Assembly: GCF_008831285.2 (NCBI RefSeq)
Contig: NC_045139.1
Location: 14,676,354 to 14,740,353, forward strand
Length of the DNA stretch: 64,000 bases
Direction: 5' to 3'
DNA from: Nymphaea colorata
Lineage: Eukaryota; Streptophyta; Magnoliopsida; Nymphaeales; Nymphaeaceae
A program made the translations under genes and the position numbers. Below the pieces are notes generated by a model. That model did not search any database and was not told the origin of the DNA. It worked only from the letters and a program-made list of their open reading frames with translations. Shown here one piece after another: positions 47,981 through 62,100 of the stretch (positions are counted from its first letter, which is position 1; each line of letters begins with the position of its first letter).

Positions 47981-48044
47981 TTCTCGCTCTCTCTCTCTCT
48001 CTCCATACATATATATATATATATGGAGGGAGAGAGAGAGAGAA
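47981..48044. repeat. Long palindrome (CT)n-CCATACATATAT...ATATGG-(GA)n
   Basis: A (CT)n tract, CTCCATACATATATATAT, then ATATATGGAGGGAGAG and a (GA)n tract form a near-perfect 64-bp palindrome able to extrude as a cruciform or fold as RNA. Just upstream, GCAGATWCTTTGTCYTTYGG is present twice (about 47879 and 47914). Confidence 0.9.
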
Positions 48045-48417
48045 TCGGTAGGTTCTGAGAAGTTTTCTTTGTTCTTTTTCCGTTGCTTTTTATGTTTAAG
48101 TATTATTAATAATGTTGGTGCGCTCAATGGTCCCCGGGAGGTTGATTGTTTTCAACATCTTTGTGGTCATTTCTCGAGAGTTACGTAGCTACATGACGCC
48201 CGGCATCTACCTCCATCTTTTCTAGAGAGAGAAACATGAAAGTAAAATGGAGAAAGACAGCGTAGGGGTAAACTGAAACTCCTTTCTCATCTCTCTCTCT
48301 CTCGTGCGCATCGACATGAATATTTTTTCAGAATTTTTTTTAACCTTGTTCGCCTTCCTGGACCACCTTATTTAGAGACACAGTATCTCTCTCTCTCTCT
48401 CTCTCTCAATTTATCTT

Positions 48418-48422
48418 TATAA
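48418..48422 (+). promoter_or_regulatory. Candidate TATA box of the second MIR167 gene
   Basis: CTTTATAAC follows a (CT)n tract and lies about 230 bp before the hairpin, a spacing similar to that at the first MIR167 copy. Confidence 0.3.
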
Positions 48423-48648
48423 CTCGTGGTTCTGTCTTCCTATTTATTCCCCACCAATGCCTCCACTCTTCCACAGACAAGTCAAAAAATCCAAGTTAGG
48501 AAGGAAGGAAAAACAAAGAAAGATCACACAAACCCTAGCGCTCTTTCTGCACCCTTCTTCTATCCGTTTCCGGCGTGGTGGAGATGGTGCCGCGGCGGCC
48601 GCCTTAGTTGGCAGCGGCGATGGTGGTGGCGGTGCTCTTCCTGCGGCA

Positions 48649-48767
48649 AGTGAAGATTTAGGGGTTGAAGCTGCCAGCATGATCTGATTCTGTCTCTCTT
48701 TCTCTCGTTCTCTCTCTGCTCCCCCAAGATCAGATCATGCTGCAGTTTCATCCGCTAACATCTGCAC
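48649..48767 (+). ncRNA. MIR167: MIR167 precursor hairpin, copy 2
   Basis: The 22-nt segment 48666-48687 begins TGAAGCTGCCAGCATGATCT and ends GA, an exact miR167 form. The star arm at about 48730-48751 (TCAGATCATGCTGCAGTTTC) pairs with it apart from one bulged base and one G:U pair. The lower stem continues: GAAGATTTAGGGGT against the complement of CCGCTAACATCT. The loop of about 42 nt is CT-rich. It encodes a mature form differing only at the last base from the copy at 38.8 kb, and both are on the + strand. The flanks are otherwise unlike each other, so any duplication is old. The expected targets are ARF6 and ARF8. Confidence 0.96.
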
Positions 48768-51700
48768 GATTTTGAGGCGCAACCTCAACTATATACTCTG
48801 CAACAGCCAAGCGTATATGGTAATTCGTTTTCTGTAGCAATCTGTAGAGGCTCTTTCTTTAATTTGTTAATCTGTAGCAATAATGGCGGTGCTGCTTTTT
48901 CATTATATTATATACCGTATGCATTTTTAAACTATTTTTAGATGTTCACAATACCGAAGTTTTTTAATGGGAGTTATAATTTGTTGGTTAGTTTCATGGT
49001 TCATTCAGGATTCTATTTCCATGGATTTTCGTGAGAAAACCCAGCACGGATCAAGCTTATAATTCAGAAGATTACTTTTTAGCAGTTCTGGGTAACGCTA
49101 GATCCTTTCCAGTGTCACATGTTTCAGTAAAATGACATAGTCGCCCATGTGAGTTAGCTCTGTTCACTCATCCATCAGATCTATGATTTGGACCAATGTT
49201 CGCTGAGCCTTTGTCGACAGCATGAGAACAAAGGACTAATTCAAACTCTTTCTTCGAATCTCGGTCTATGTTTTGGAAGAATAATCCACGGAGTCCTGTG
49301 GGTATATCAGAACAAGGATTTCAACCCCCCTCTCTCTCTCTCAACCCACAAAACAAAAAGCAAAACGCCTGAATTGACAAGATGTCCTTTGGATTATACT
49401 TCTAATGGTGCAGAATGGGGACTATGGAGATCTACATTTTTTAAAGCGGACACTTTTCGTGTTATTTTTGTTTCTTCTTTACCTCTCAAAAGATCGATAA
49501 ACTCATCAGCTCGCATGCCAATTTGACTTGGGATATTCCTTTACATGTATATATATTTCACTGGCTTCTAGATTCACGTATATCCCAAGGGAAAATAATC
49601 TAGAATAGACTCTTTCTGGATTATTTTCTGATTTCATGCCTCGTTTTGGCAAGTTCAGCTAGCTTCTTCGTTTTTCTGTTCTTGCTCCTAGAAAAAGTAG
49701 AAAATTTACCCTATGATCGTGAACGACACAAACAAGATATGAAGGCCGTCTTCCTGCTTGTACTCTTCCAATGGCATTTTTCTTCGTTAGAGATTTCATT
49801 TTATTTCTTCCTTATCTGTAAAGGTCTGTTTATGTTTGGAAGAAGGCTAGGCGGTGGAAGTTTTGATTCTGTCCATATCCAGATCCACATTTTCAGGATC
49901 GATTGTTATCTTCTTTTTTTCCCGTTTCGTTGGTATTCTTTCCATGTACGCAGCATATGCATATATTCTGTTCAATCCATCAACGGAAAAACTGATCAGC
50001 TTCTTCTCGATGTCACTCTTCTCCAAAGTTAACTCGCCTTTATAGCCCAGAAATGTAAAAGATCCCTCAATCTCAAACACAGAAAAACCCTCAAATAAAC
50101 AATGCAGAAACTTACTTCCTATGTTATCTTGTGTTGAGATTTGTTGAGAAATCACTACTCTCAACACATGTTTTGCGGTATCCGCACGCCCACCATCTTG
50201 AAGCTCGGTTTTATCGTATTGGTATGCGTCAAACATATATTTGTTGGACTTACATCGATAACAGCACGGTGGTGAGTCTCCTGCTGACCATACAATTGTT
50301 ATTCCTTTGTCTACTGATCTCTCTGATATAATCAGACTCCTTGCTAGTCATGGATAATATATCATGCATTATTATGTCTTAATCGTTTAGATATAAAGAA
50401 CTGTCCTACGTTCTATGCACCATTTAATTGAAACTAATCTATTTCCTTGAGAGCTAGAAAAGGAGAAAGGAAAAGCATTGAAACATCGTTCTTAGGATTG
50501 GTTTTTATATGGAAAAACATTTAGAATCCGTCCTCCACTAAATTGTTTCCTTCATATGAAAACCACAGGAGATTCGTGGTAGTAGACTTAGGCCCACTAA
50601 AACTGAGTCTGGCTCACCTATCCTGGAGAAGAACACCCACCTGACGTCTCTTTTTGCTTACCATAAGATTGATGATGGGGAAGATGGTCAAATCAACTGC
50701 ACAGCTCGTGCATCTATAGAAGGTCTTTGTACTTCAGCAGAAAATGTCAGGCACCATAAGAGCGTTACTCCGTGTGGTCCATATATCCAATTCATCTTTG
50801 CTTATTGCTAGTGAGCCCAGCACTTGCTGCACTTTCATGGAAGCATACGCTTCAGACATTGACATGCAATACCGTTTCACAACTTTGCACTGGTGAGCGC
50901 ACCAAAAAGCCTGTCTCCCTCTCTCTCTTTCCCACTTAAGTCTCTATTGTTGCCGTGTTTATTTTTGTGTCTGTGTCTGTGTCTGCATGGTTCAGCACAG
51001 TTCTGGAAGGCTCCATTGACATATAGAAAGAGGAAAGCAATTCGTTGTGTGCATGTATATGTGCAAGCGTACATGCATGTGTGTGTATACGTGGTCCATT
51101 TGAGATAAGGCCGACTCCTTCACATCATAGAGAGACAAACAATGCAAGCGTCAACACAAGGAGACGAGAGAGAGAGAGCTTAAAATAATTCATCAGATTC
51201 TCTCTCCTCAGACGTCCATACGCAATATCTCCGACTGCACAGATATGATTCTGGAGCGCAAGGTACTGATGCCATCTCTTGACTAAAACTTCAAAAAAGA
51301 AGACTGAGGAAAAGGTCTGATAAGACATGCAATTATTTTTGTCTAATTTGATCTTCAAATTCTTATAATTGAGTCAGTACGACAAGTAAAAAACTTTGTG
51401 ATTGGTTTCTTCCTTCCTCGTTTCAGCTACTGTAATCATAAGAAGAATGAGAAATATTTCATCACTCCACTCCTTTTTCGTCGTTGTTTCTTTAATTTTC
51501 CATTTTTTCCCTCCTGTTTGCGACGATTAAAAGGAAAATATCAGGGTGTGGCACTAATTAGCCATATAGTTGTGATGTATTGTTGGCAGAAATTTTCATG
51601 TTCATGTCAATCCGAGTCTTCTTTTTTTCTTTTCTTGTTAGCATGAACTCCTCCAGATCAGACCCAAAGCTAGCTTGGCTCCTAACTGGGTAAGCCCAAG

Positions 51701-53066
51701 TGGGTCCAGAACGTACGACACAGTTTTGTGGGTTTCTCTCATTATGGATGAATGCATATTGGTTAAAATATGCCAGACTTAATGTTCGGGTCATCCCTAA
51801 TATACAAACTGTGATGGGAATCACCTATAAAGTCTAAACTGCTTTTTCAAAAGTAAAAAGCACCCTTCAAAGAAAACAAGGAAATCAGTTTCAAAAAGCT
51901 AATTTTGCTTTCCTTTTTTTCTTTTATCCTTCTCTTACTTATTTGAAGGGTATTTCGAACTTAAAAAGAAAACAGTTTAGCTTTTATATTTACATCTCAA
52001 AACAACCTCTTAATCTCTTTAAAATCAAAACACAAATGATTTCCATCAAGTTTAGTATATGTGAATGTCTGGTAGCTTTCACATTAGTCTCATCAACTTA
52101 ATTAATCACATAATGAAACTGATTGATGGATGGCTATATATATATATATATATATATGCACACATGAGTTACAAGGAACTAAAGCCAGCCAGCCAGGCAA
52201 AGGGGCAAACGGGCAAATAAGGGAAGAAGCTGACAAAAGCCGTATCCCAATTGCACCAGGTGACTTCAATACATATAAATATTAATTAACTTGGTCTACT
52301 TAACCAAGGAAAGCGTTCTACGCATTTTTAAATGCTACCACCATCCAGATATCACTTTGTGACTTCGTTCCGAGTGTGAACCAAATCAGATTTGAAGATT
52401 TCTTATCATTTTTAGTATTCCAGTTATTCTTTTTTGCCAAATATTCTGCCACAACGAGGCGAGCCATCATTTTTGAAAAGTCCAAAGTCATCAAACAATG
52501 ACCACCCTTTGATTTCCACAACCACCGAAAAAAGACAAGCATTTTCAGTCGCTTTGCTTATATAAAAGTAGTACACTTTTGTATTGATGAAGTGGATTTG
52601 GTATGGTTAGTGTTGAGCTTTCTTACATAATGAACTCAAAAGTCAATCGACCTTACTGCTTTTACTAGCGCATAAGTAATAGCTTAGTCACCTCCGACGA
52701 TGATGATGTTGGTGACTGACGAATACACTCACATGGTAGTGCTTGCGTGCATGCTAAAAGAAGCAAGGCTCTGAACATCGATGTCATCATCTCCATTGAG
52801 GTCATGGTCATGGGCGTAAAACCTCCAAACCACACACATATTTATTCTGATACTTACTAATATTACAACATTGAATTGCTTTTCCTTTCTCACTTTTCTT
52901 CAATGGAAACAGAAAAGAAGGAGCTAATGCTATAACAATTTTACGAAGAAAGAGAGAGAGAAAGAGAGACTTCACATGCTGCATGTGCGTTTTCTGGAAA
53001 CACCGTTTCCATATATGAGAAAGAAAAAACTTGTGTCGTGCAACTTTGTTCGTAGACATGGGCATG

Positions 53067-53099
<33 letters not shown>

Positions 53100-54463
53100 C
53101 AGGTGATTATATAATTGTCAGAATCAAATAAAGTGAACATCACTTAATTTGGATGGTGTCATGTCAGCTTTATCATGCCGGAAATCAGCCAAATAGACAA
53201 TAATTATCTGTCCCTGCGGTCAGTCTGGCGTGCTAAGCTGTGATAGCCGACAATGATGATCTATCCCTCCAATCTGGCGTGCTAAGTTGTGATACCCAAG
53301 GCAACGATCTCAGATTCTATTTAGCTTGAGAGAGGTTCAATACTCCTTTAGTATGCCCCATTCGAATCTGCAGTAGCCCAGATCTATTGTTAGCAGGCGA
53401 GGAGATGGTCGGTTTTGTATTATCGCTCTCTCTGTCTCGATCACCTTATCTGCTATATATCATTATTCTCTCTCATACTCCTTATTGGAACTCGATATTT
53501 TAGCAGTCAATCTAGGGACATCCCGTCGTTCATGTTAATGTCATAACACTAGAACGTGAATTTTGTATTATATGCTTGCAATAAATATTCACACATATGT
53601 AACATAGATACATAACATCTGCACTGTACATTAATGCATCAGAATATGTTGCCATAAGAACGATAGTCGAACAAATAAAAAAAAAGTCTCAATCCAACTC
53701 ATTTGGCTTATAAAAGTAATGGGTCCTTGTTATATCATTCCAGACAACATCACCAATAATTATTTGGGGAAAGAAATATTCCCTTCATCCTGATAGCAAT
53801 GTATGAAAAGCTTTGTCCTCCACTGGAGAATTAACATATTCAAAATGGCCAAAATCCAAGATCGATATATATTTTACGTTTATCTTCTGATATGATCATA
53901 TTCTATTGCCGAAATCCATTAACATCTCCCACACCCACAAAAACAGAAAAAAAAAAGTTTGAATAGTGGACATTCAACTGTTTGAGAAAATGGAGGACCA
54001 GACTTTCGAATTAAACGATCATGTCATTTCAAGAGCAGATAACAATAGAGAAAAAAAATCTCCGCTTCTTCGTCCTTGAGTATCTTCTGTATATATGTAT
54101 ATTTTGGCAGCCATAAAGCCTTCAGCTTGCCTCCAACAACAAGCGGTACACCAGAATCCCGTCTTCACAAAAGAGCCATATTGGTGAGACATGAACAACG
54201 ACCCGGTGGACCTTTGTGTTCTTGGCTATAACCCACTTGGGCGCACGCTCAATCGATTGACAACCCTGGTTATTTAGAATCAATGCCATCTCACCACTGA
54301 ACCAGATGAATAGTTGATAGAAAAACAAGAAAAAGATGTGTAAATTAATACTAAACGACGAAAATACATATCATATTTTCTCTCTTAACCATCTTAACCA
54401 TCCATTATCATAGATTGAATGAACATCATTAAATTGCTTAGTGAATTTGAAAAGACAAGTAAC

Positions 54464-54504
<41 letters not shown>

Positions 54505-56164
54505 GGCTACCTTTATTCATGCATGACCAGTCTTGTCGACAGTATATGGGTGCCATTTTTTGGAGAGTCCACGTGATACACATAGATGGTCTGCATTTGA
54601 TATGTCTAGTCCCATTATTAAGTATGTACAAGTGTGTAGTTGTTTGATTTTGTGGGTCTCCTAATCAGGCTTTGAGCAGTGGCTTGTAAAAGTCTATAAG
54701 GGTCTTGATTTTGGCAGGTTTTTGGTCGATCAAATATTGGTTTACATTACAAAGTCAAGCTCTAAGCTGCTTGTACAATGAAAATGAAGACCATCCTGGA
54801 AAGGTTGCTATCTATACATCAACAAAGTTATCGTACCGGCAACAGCCATCACTTCGGTGGCTAATTTTCTTATAACAAGTACACAAAGGTACGCAGTTCA
54901 ACTTTGAACCGTTAAAAGATGAGAAGAGTGGTAAATTGTCCATAAAAGTGATTTAATTAGCCATTCCAAGTGTGGCACTCCGTAAGTTTTTATCATATCA
55001 ATGTACCCTTCATAATTAGCAAAAAATTTGTTATCCAAAGAAAGGAATTGGTGAAACAGCAGAATCACTCGTTATGAGATTAACGGCCTGGTATATTTTA
55101 AAGTAAGAGATGCTTTGAAATTACACCGATTTTCAATTTGGAGATGAAAGATGGCAGCAATAATCAAGATATATACAAGACGTACGTGATCTTGATTTTA
55201 CGCTTAGGATGCCAAATCACTTCGTCTCGAACTGGGACTGCACTGTGTGCTTTTGAGCGCCACTGTAATAAAGCCCCTTGTTTTCCAACAAATGTTTTCC
55301 CTGGCTTTGAAATTGGAATTCCTTTTCTCAGGGTGGCTGCTGCAGGCATCTGGTTCTCGCAGGCAGGAAACCATTTAATTGATGGCCTTTTCTTGTTCTC
55401 CAAACCTTGAAAACAAGCCATGTTCGCTTCATTAAACTACCCAGGAGTGTTGACTGAACGATGACAACGCATTTAGGTTTTGTTTTTTTCACATTTACAG
55501 TTTAATTGCCTAAGAAGAAAGAGGTTTAAAAAAACACTCGAGCGTTGTTTGGTAGAACTTAAGCACAATAATATTTTCCTAGCGTTGGACACAGAATCTC
55601 TTCCCATGGCCGTCAGAGAACATGACCTGCCACTGGCAAAAAATCACATGGATGCATAGAGACGTTCGATGCTACAGGCGTGCAACCTGAGGTCTATACG
55701 ATACATCGGAGGGTGAGTTTAAAGTTTAAACCCCAGTGATGAGGTACTTTAGGTATGTGTTTCCCTCGGGAAAAAAAAAATGGATCAAGGAACACAGAGA
55801 CATGGTGGTAGACCAGACATCAGGCCTAAGAAATCCTAGAGTCTAATTTCAGATCCAAGATCAGCTAAAACACCCAAAAACACCACACGGTATTTTCCAA
55901 CGGAAATGGCAGATTTCAACAAGAATAACTCGACTCAGAACCCATCGAGACAAACTTCCCAAGCCAATACCGAACTAACCAGAGACAGCACTGCTTATGC
56001 GGAAAGAATGTATCCCAGGTCCACCGGTTCTTCCGAGACTTTAGTACCCGCGGCAAATTTGGAAAAAGGCAAACGGAAGGAAAGATTCTTGGATCATGAA
56101 TAATTCTTATATACATACAAGGAGAGAAGCCGATGGGAGCACAGAATTCATCACCATCGGTTCC
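48768..56164. other. Intergenic region, no supported gene
   Basis: About 7.4 kb. It contains (TA)n tracts at about 52135-52157 and 53067-53092, a (TA)n(CA)n tract at about 54463-54504, and a 49-bp tandem duplication (53195-53296). The longest open frame is 49847-50236 (-, 129 codons), rich in charged residues in its second half (LTLEKSDIEKKLISFSVDGL) but without a recognised family. Shorter frames at 52318-52542 (-), 54122-54328 (-) and 55138-55421 (both strands) are also unassigned. Confidence 0.5.
53195..53296 (+). repeat. 49-bp tandem duplication
   Basis: Two adjacent diverged copies share GACAAT, ATCTRTCCCT and TCTGGCGTGCTAAGYTGTGA. The latter motif starts at 53224 and 53273. Confidence 0.85.
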
Positions 56165-59100
56165 TCAGCAGTAGAACATAACTTTCTTGACATTCTCCTT
56201 CAGTGCTGGTAACGGCCGGACGCCAGCCGAACGCCCACTCTTTGTTGATCCTGAACTCCGACCACCAGGTGTGGAGCCGTTGTCCATTGCATCAGGCTCC
56301 ATGTAGAATCTTGCGCGAAATGCCGCAAGATGCGCATAGTAAGCAGGGGGCACTGCACATTCACACCAAACAAAGGTTTAGAATTTCATGGTGATTCCTC
56401 TCATTTTTTTTTTGTTCAACCACGAGGCGACATCAGACCCTTGCACGCATGACCTCAAGGGTACGTCTTTCACGATCATATTAGCTGAATGTAACTTCTT
56501 TTCATATGGAAAGAGATGAGAAAACGCAGCAGGTTCAACAACTAGTAATGCAGCTATTCTTCTCACTCACGAGGCAAGCCCATCTGGGACAACACCCTTC
56601 GGGGTGGGAAATCACTTTCTCACCAGAGGCGCAGTTCATGTGGAAACCATGCTGACCCATGGTAATGTAATGAACATTCAAATGGGGACAACAAAGCGAC
56701 TTCATCAGAATTTACTTACCTACGGAGACGGAGCGGGTACACCTAGCATACCTGCAAAAGAAATAAGATACACAGAATCACATCTCTCTCAAAGAAAAAC
56801 TATAAAAACGATTACATAGTGCACTAGGTGTCAACGCAAGGATTCCCCGGACAAGTGAGACTGCAGGGCAGGCACGGAGGGAGTTATTGACTGGTGACAA
56901 GTCGGGAGCAGAATCTATATGCATGCATAAGCTGTGCAAAATCTAAACAGCCTGAACTTCAAACTTTTTCTTCTTGAGTACTTTTATCGGCAAAAATTGT
57001 CCAAGAAATTTAAGTTAAATGAAAAGTATATTAGGTGAAATAAAAAAAATATGATATGTTTAATAAGGTTATGCAAATATTGCATACATGATTATGTAAC
57101 TGAAATTTTGGTCAAAACACGAATGTTTGTATGGATCTAATGTTGTACTCACGTATAGCATAAGTTGTTGGTTAGTGTCTGCATCCCATCAGCTGTAAAA
57201 TTGTTCTCATCCCACAGCACGTGGTAATGAGCAGGCCGGCTAGTGCCCTGCAACGTATAAAACTACACCACCTGAGCATAAACTAATTCAAGTTGACTGA
57301 GGAAAATAAAGTACCATGTGCAAACCTGTATCCCAGCATGACTGCACAGGTAGAAATCAAATTCATTGGGATGGCAAATTTTAGTATCAACCACAGTGCC
57401 TACAAGTTAACAGTCAAGGATTTTCAGTTGCAGAATTGATGCTTGCGGAGTCTAAGCCTTGAAATTAGCTGATACACATGTGCATGCATATTCGTGATTT
57501 AAACGCATGTATGGTATATCCAAATTTCTATATGAACTTACCCGGGAGAATGTTGCCACTCTTATCTGTGCTGCCTCTGTCTCTATGGTTGCTAGCAAAT
57601 AGTCGTGTATGATGCCGCTTTTGCACGACAACAAAAGTCACCGGTGGTTGGTAATTTGGTTCCAGTGAAGCACAGGCCTGAAAAATTGACTCTGACCATG
57701 ACTTTTACAAAAACAACCATCGAAAAGGAAAAGAAAGAACCAAAATCATGTTCCATCACTTGAAAAAAGCAAACTACATCTGCTCACCTTCCTTATTGCA
57801 TCTAGCTCATACAGCAGCACTTGATAGAATTGACCTTCGCTCACACCATCCCTAGTTACAAACACTACCAAGTTAAAGCCTCCCAGAATTCAAACGACAT
57901 CTTTCAAAAAAAATATTCCAAGTCCTAATATAAATAAGTGTTTTTACTCTTTTCGCAGAGAAAATGATCATCGCCAAATGTACAATACACTAGAAATTAT
58001 CAACTTGTACATATAAACGTGTGCAAGTTTTCAGGTCATGAAGACATCAACAGACCTATAAAAAATAATTCGCAGTGGCTTCTGACCAGTTGCCCTTCTA
58101 AAGGAAATCAAGAGGTCCCTGAAAATTCAAACATTAACTAGAAAATAATTAATTAGCAAGAACTTTTGTACAGTCAAAGGAAACGTGTTCGCAATTACAA
58201 TATCAATTGGTTCAAGTAGTTATACAGTTCGAAGGGGGAAGAAAATCATACCGAATCATGCCACCACTAACTGTACCGCGGACGGGGTCATGCCATGTCT
58301 TGTACAAATCTTGTATAAGCTCTTGCCGATGAGCTTGAGCACAAACCAGCCCAGCATACTTTGTAATCTCTGGCCAATCCTGAGAAGCTACAACCTGAAA
58401 CAGAACATATAAGTACAAAATACTGGAAGAATGACGCAATAGAAGGAGAAAGTCATACTTACAGCTGCTATGGATGGACTGGAATCCTCCCCTGTCTCGG
58501 GGTGGGTCACATCTGCTCCAAATATTATGGTAGGTATATCACTAACCAAAGGTATTCTCCAGCTGATAGCATCCATAAGGACAGTGTTTCTTCCTCCCAT
58601 CTACAGGAAATTAAAGCAGATTGCATGTTTAAAGGTGAATCTTATAAAGAGTTGTCAGAACCACGCAGCACAATGACTCAGTTATAAAACTGAAAAAAGA
58701 AATGCTGCAAGCCACCGAACACATTGCTTGGTTCATCTAAGACATACCATGTATAGTTGCCCACATATGTCAACCATAAGTTGGAGATCTCGCACTCATA
58801 TGAGAGACTAAATGAAACTTCACTATTTAACCAGAGATTAACACTCTTACCTTGACATTAATTTTCAACGAGACATTGGCCAGGTACTGCTTGCTAACTT
58901 TGAATACGTGCTTTGTGAGACAACACTGAGATATTAAGCCTAGATCAGTTTCACATATCCGCTTGAGATCACCTGCAAAAATCAGGGCATCTTTTCAGCT
59001 CTTTGTCTTAAGTTTATTTGCACCATCTTGGCATTTATTAGTAGAATTACAGAAGCAAGAATAAAAAACTTATACCATACAAAGAGCCATTGTTGTCGGG

Positions 59101-62100
59101 CAATATGGCTAAGAGGAGATCCAGCTCTTTCCCTTTCAGTTTGTTTATACTAGCATTATATACATGCTTAAGGGCCTTTTCTACCTGGTCAGGTCTGGCA
59201 GCATATACAGGAATCACAGGCTCAGGATTGAATTCCTACAACAAGAGGAACAAAAGACTCGATTATACCCATGTTTTTTCATGATGAAACCTTAGCTAGA
59301 CAATGAATTGTGCCCCACCAACTTAGGGCTGGAGGTCAAAATCCTACCGATTGGGCAGAGAAGACATTGGACATCCTTAGGTTTTGGCTACAATAATCCC
59401 AAAACTAAATAACTTACCATGCCAGACACTTGGCACATTTGTGCCAACTCATTACAGAAGCTGCGTGCTACACTCTCCTGGACACTTCTTGAGAAGTTGA
59501 TACATGCCCAATGGCTCACTTTACTCCCATTTATCATTTTCTGTAATAAAAAAGAGATGATACATCTTAGAGATGCAGTTGGTACTTAAGCACATTTATA
59601 AGGACGAGCAAAAAATACTTTGCCTCTATTACTAGCTGATGTAATTACCAAGGTTGAACAAAGGAAAAAGATGCAAAAGAAGGAAGGCAAAAAGCATGTA
59701 CCTTGTTCATCATATTCCACTGACCAACCTGAGGCAAGCAGTCCTTTTCTTTTCCAGTTTCATGATACTTCAGCTATCACGGCATAATTAAAGATGCATG
59801 GGCATAAGAAGTCATTAGCTCAGAGACGACAGGACATCAACATAAGCAATATTGTCAAGATTGAGGACATTACCCAAGGTGCAGGCAAAATCCGAGCCTC
59901 AACAGAGGCAAGCTTTTCACTGATTTTGATCCCAAATTCCTTTGCATATGGATCTTGGTCATATGCATTATGGTGGACAGTCTGGACGTGGCATATGTTC
60001 ATGCAATTTGAGCAAAACAGACAATAAAAAAATCATCCTTAAAGAAGAAAAATAAAAATAAAATGAAAAATAAAAATAAAATGAACCACTTGGTTGTGAG
60101 AATACCCAAACGACTAAGTAGAAATGTAAAGTGAAAGGTGGATTATTAGCTTTAAGAGACCAGTAAGCTGCACACACAGCTCATAAACTCTGAGATTGTA
60201 TACCTGCAAAATATCCATTTCCCTATCTCTAGGTCTCTGGCATGTAACTTTGAGGAGAGCCGTGATCTGCTTCTCATTCAACCTTTTGGTATATCGTTGC
60301 CCCTCCACAATTTTACACGCCTAATTTAGACCAAGAACCAATCAATCAACACAAATGGTTCAAAGAACCAGCAAAAAGATCAACAACCTCATGCCAAAAG
60401 AAAGTATTACCTCCATTGGCAAATAATTAGCTTTCTTTTGGTTTCCCACTTGAAGGCAAGGAAGCTGAGTGTGTTGGATGGTGAAGCCATACATCTCTTG
60501 AAAGTACTCAACTACTGATTTCATTGTTGATTGATCATCAACTGGAAACCTGTTGGATGTTACTTAGCATTTAATACCAGTAGTTACGATAACCTCACCA
60601 AGGCTCAGATTAGTTACTTCCTACTCTTCAGAAGGCATAGAACTATCACAGTAAGTAAAAAACAAAAAAAAAAAACAAAAAGGAAATATACTGCATCTCT
60701 CTTACACAAGCTCCCTAGTTGGCTGCGATGTCAACCCAGAAACTCTGTACTTCCTTCTAACATTTCCTCTATGAGTGACTTCAACTTTAACACCTCTCAA
60801 TGCCTTCTTGATCTGACAATTTATGAGAACGAAAAATTATTCAAATTTCAATAACAGAATAGAACGGTCAAGCAGATGAAGAACTAAACAATACCTTTAT
60901 ACGGTCAGCATCAGATAATGGTCTTGACAGAACATCTTTGTTCAGAATTTGAGCTACAAACTCAATTACTGGAAGTGGTTCTATAAAGGCTGTGGAAGAC
61001 ATGTCTACACAAATTTTCACATAAACCTCAGAAAGAGTACAAGAAGGAAATCCCAAAGTTGTTGATAATTTATAATAAACCACTTGCCCCTGAACTTACC
61101 AATATTTAGAGAAAGACCCATTTGAGTAGGCCTTATACTTTGATAAAAGCCACACCAGGACTCCAGTCCTTCACCAAGCCGCTGCGGCCTCCGAATATCA
61201 GGAGAATAAAATGATCTCCCGACAGGGCAATACCTGAAGAAAATGCAACCAAGAAGTGGGAAAGAAAAGGTCACAAGTAAAAGTGAAGAAACCCTTCGCT
61301 AGATGTAAATGATTGAAACAAAAAACTAACACAAAACTCACTTTTAAAAAGTCGCACCTTTGAGTTGATAGTTCTCGAAGAACAATGTCGAGAACTTGAA
61401 GAGCTTCTTGTGGAGCCTCAGCTCGTCTACCAGCCAGAAACTCTCCCAAATGGTGCAGATCAGCTCTTGCGACAAATTTTATTGCAACCCGAAATTCCCT
61501 TTCCCTTCTGAAGAGTGACTTGAAAGTCGGTCAAATTTTGTTTAAGGCACTTCAATATGCAGAAGTGCTTAGAAATTCAAATAAACAATTCCAACAATTC
61601 ATTTACCAAAGGTTTTACAGTAAGCCATTCAGCGTTCGTAACTTTCTTTGCCTACTCTATGTAGTGAAAGAAATTGAAGAGATATTTTTCACTAGCGAGT
61701 CCCAAGTGAAAATTCACCTGCCGAAAGGGCCTACATCTACTGGTTTCTCTCTCTCATAAAGAGGAAGAGGGCATACATCTATGAAAAAAGCACCAAAGAA
61801 ATCAAATGGCAAGTACAGAACACCAATAACCTGGCTAAGGAGAGGCAAAGATACATAAATGAAAAGTACATCCAAAATTAAGATGGGGACTACACCACGT
61901 GAAGGAAACTCACTTGGGACCGTGAACACCGTCTTCTTCATCCACAAGTTTAACAATGAACTCCTTTGAAGTGAAAGGAAGTACTCCTGCGGTGTACAGG
62001 CTCTTCCTTCCGTCATAAGCAGGCAATCTCATCCCCAGATCAGACTCCCTGTATAGTTTCACCAGGTCAGCCATGATAGCCCTGTTCACGCTTCTAGACA

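Larger units (their letters stand above)
38907..48400. other. Intergenic region between the two MIR167 loci
   Basis: About 9.5 kb. The first kilobase is pyrimidine-rich and could be part of the MIR167 primary transcript. It contains open frames at 38947-39234, 39239-39595 and 39772-40056 with no recognised domain. Further on are a (CA)n tract at about 40412-40459, an inverted repeat (41279-41352), CT runs near 45384-45403 and 45570-45620, a long palindrome (47981-48044) and a (CT)n tract near 48386-48408. No protein gene is supported. Confidence 0.5.

Noticed and set aside
48426-48687. Open frames on both strands around the second MIR167
   Set aside because: They arise from GC-rich GGTGGC-type triplet sequence in the primary transcript leader; the hairpin explains the locus.
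49847-50236. 129-codon open frame on the - strand
   Set aside because: The charged tail looks slightly protein-like, but there is no family match, promoter or partner exon, so it is not called as a gene.
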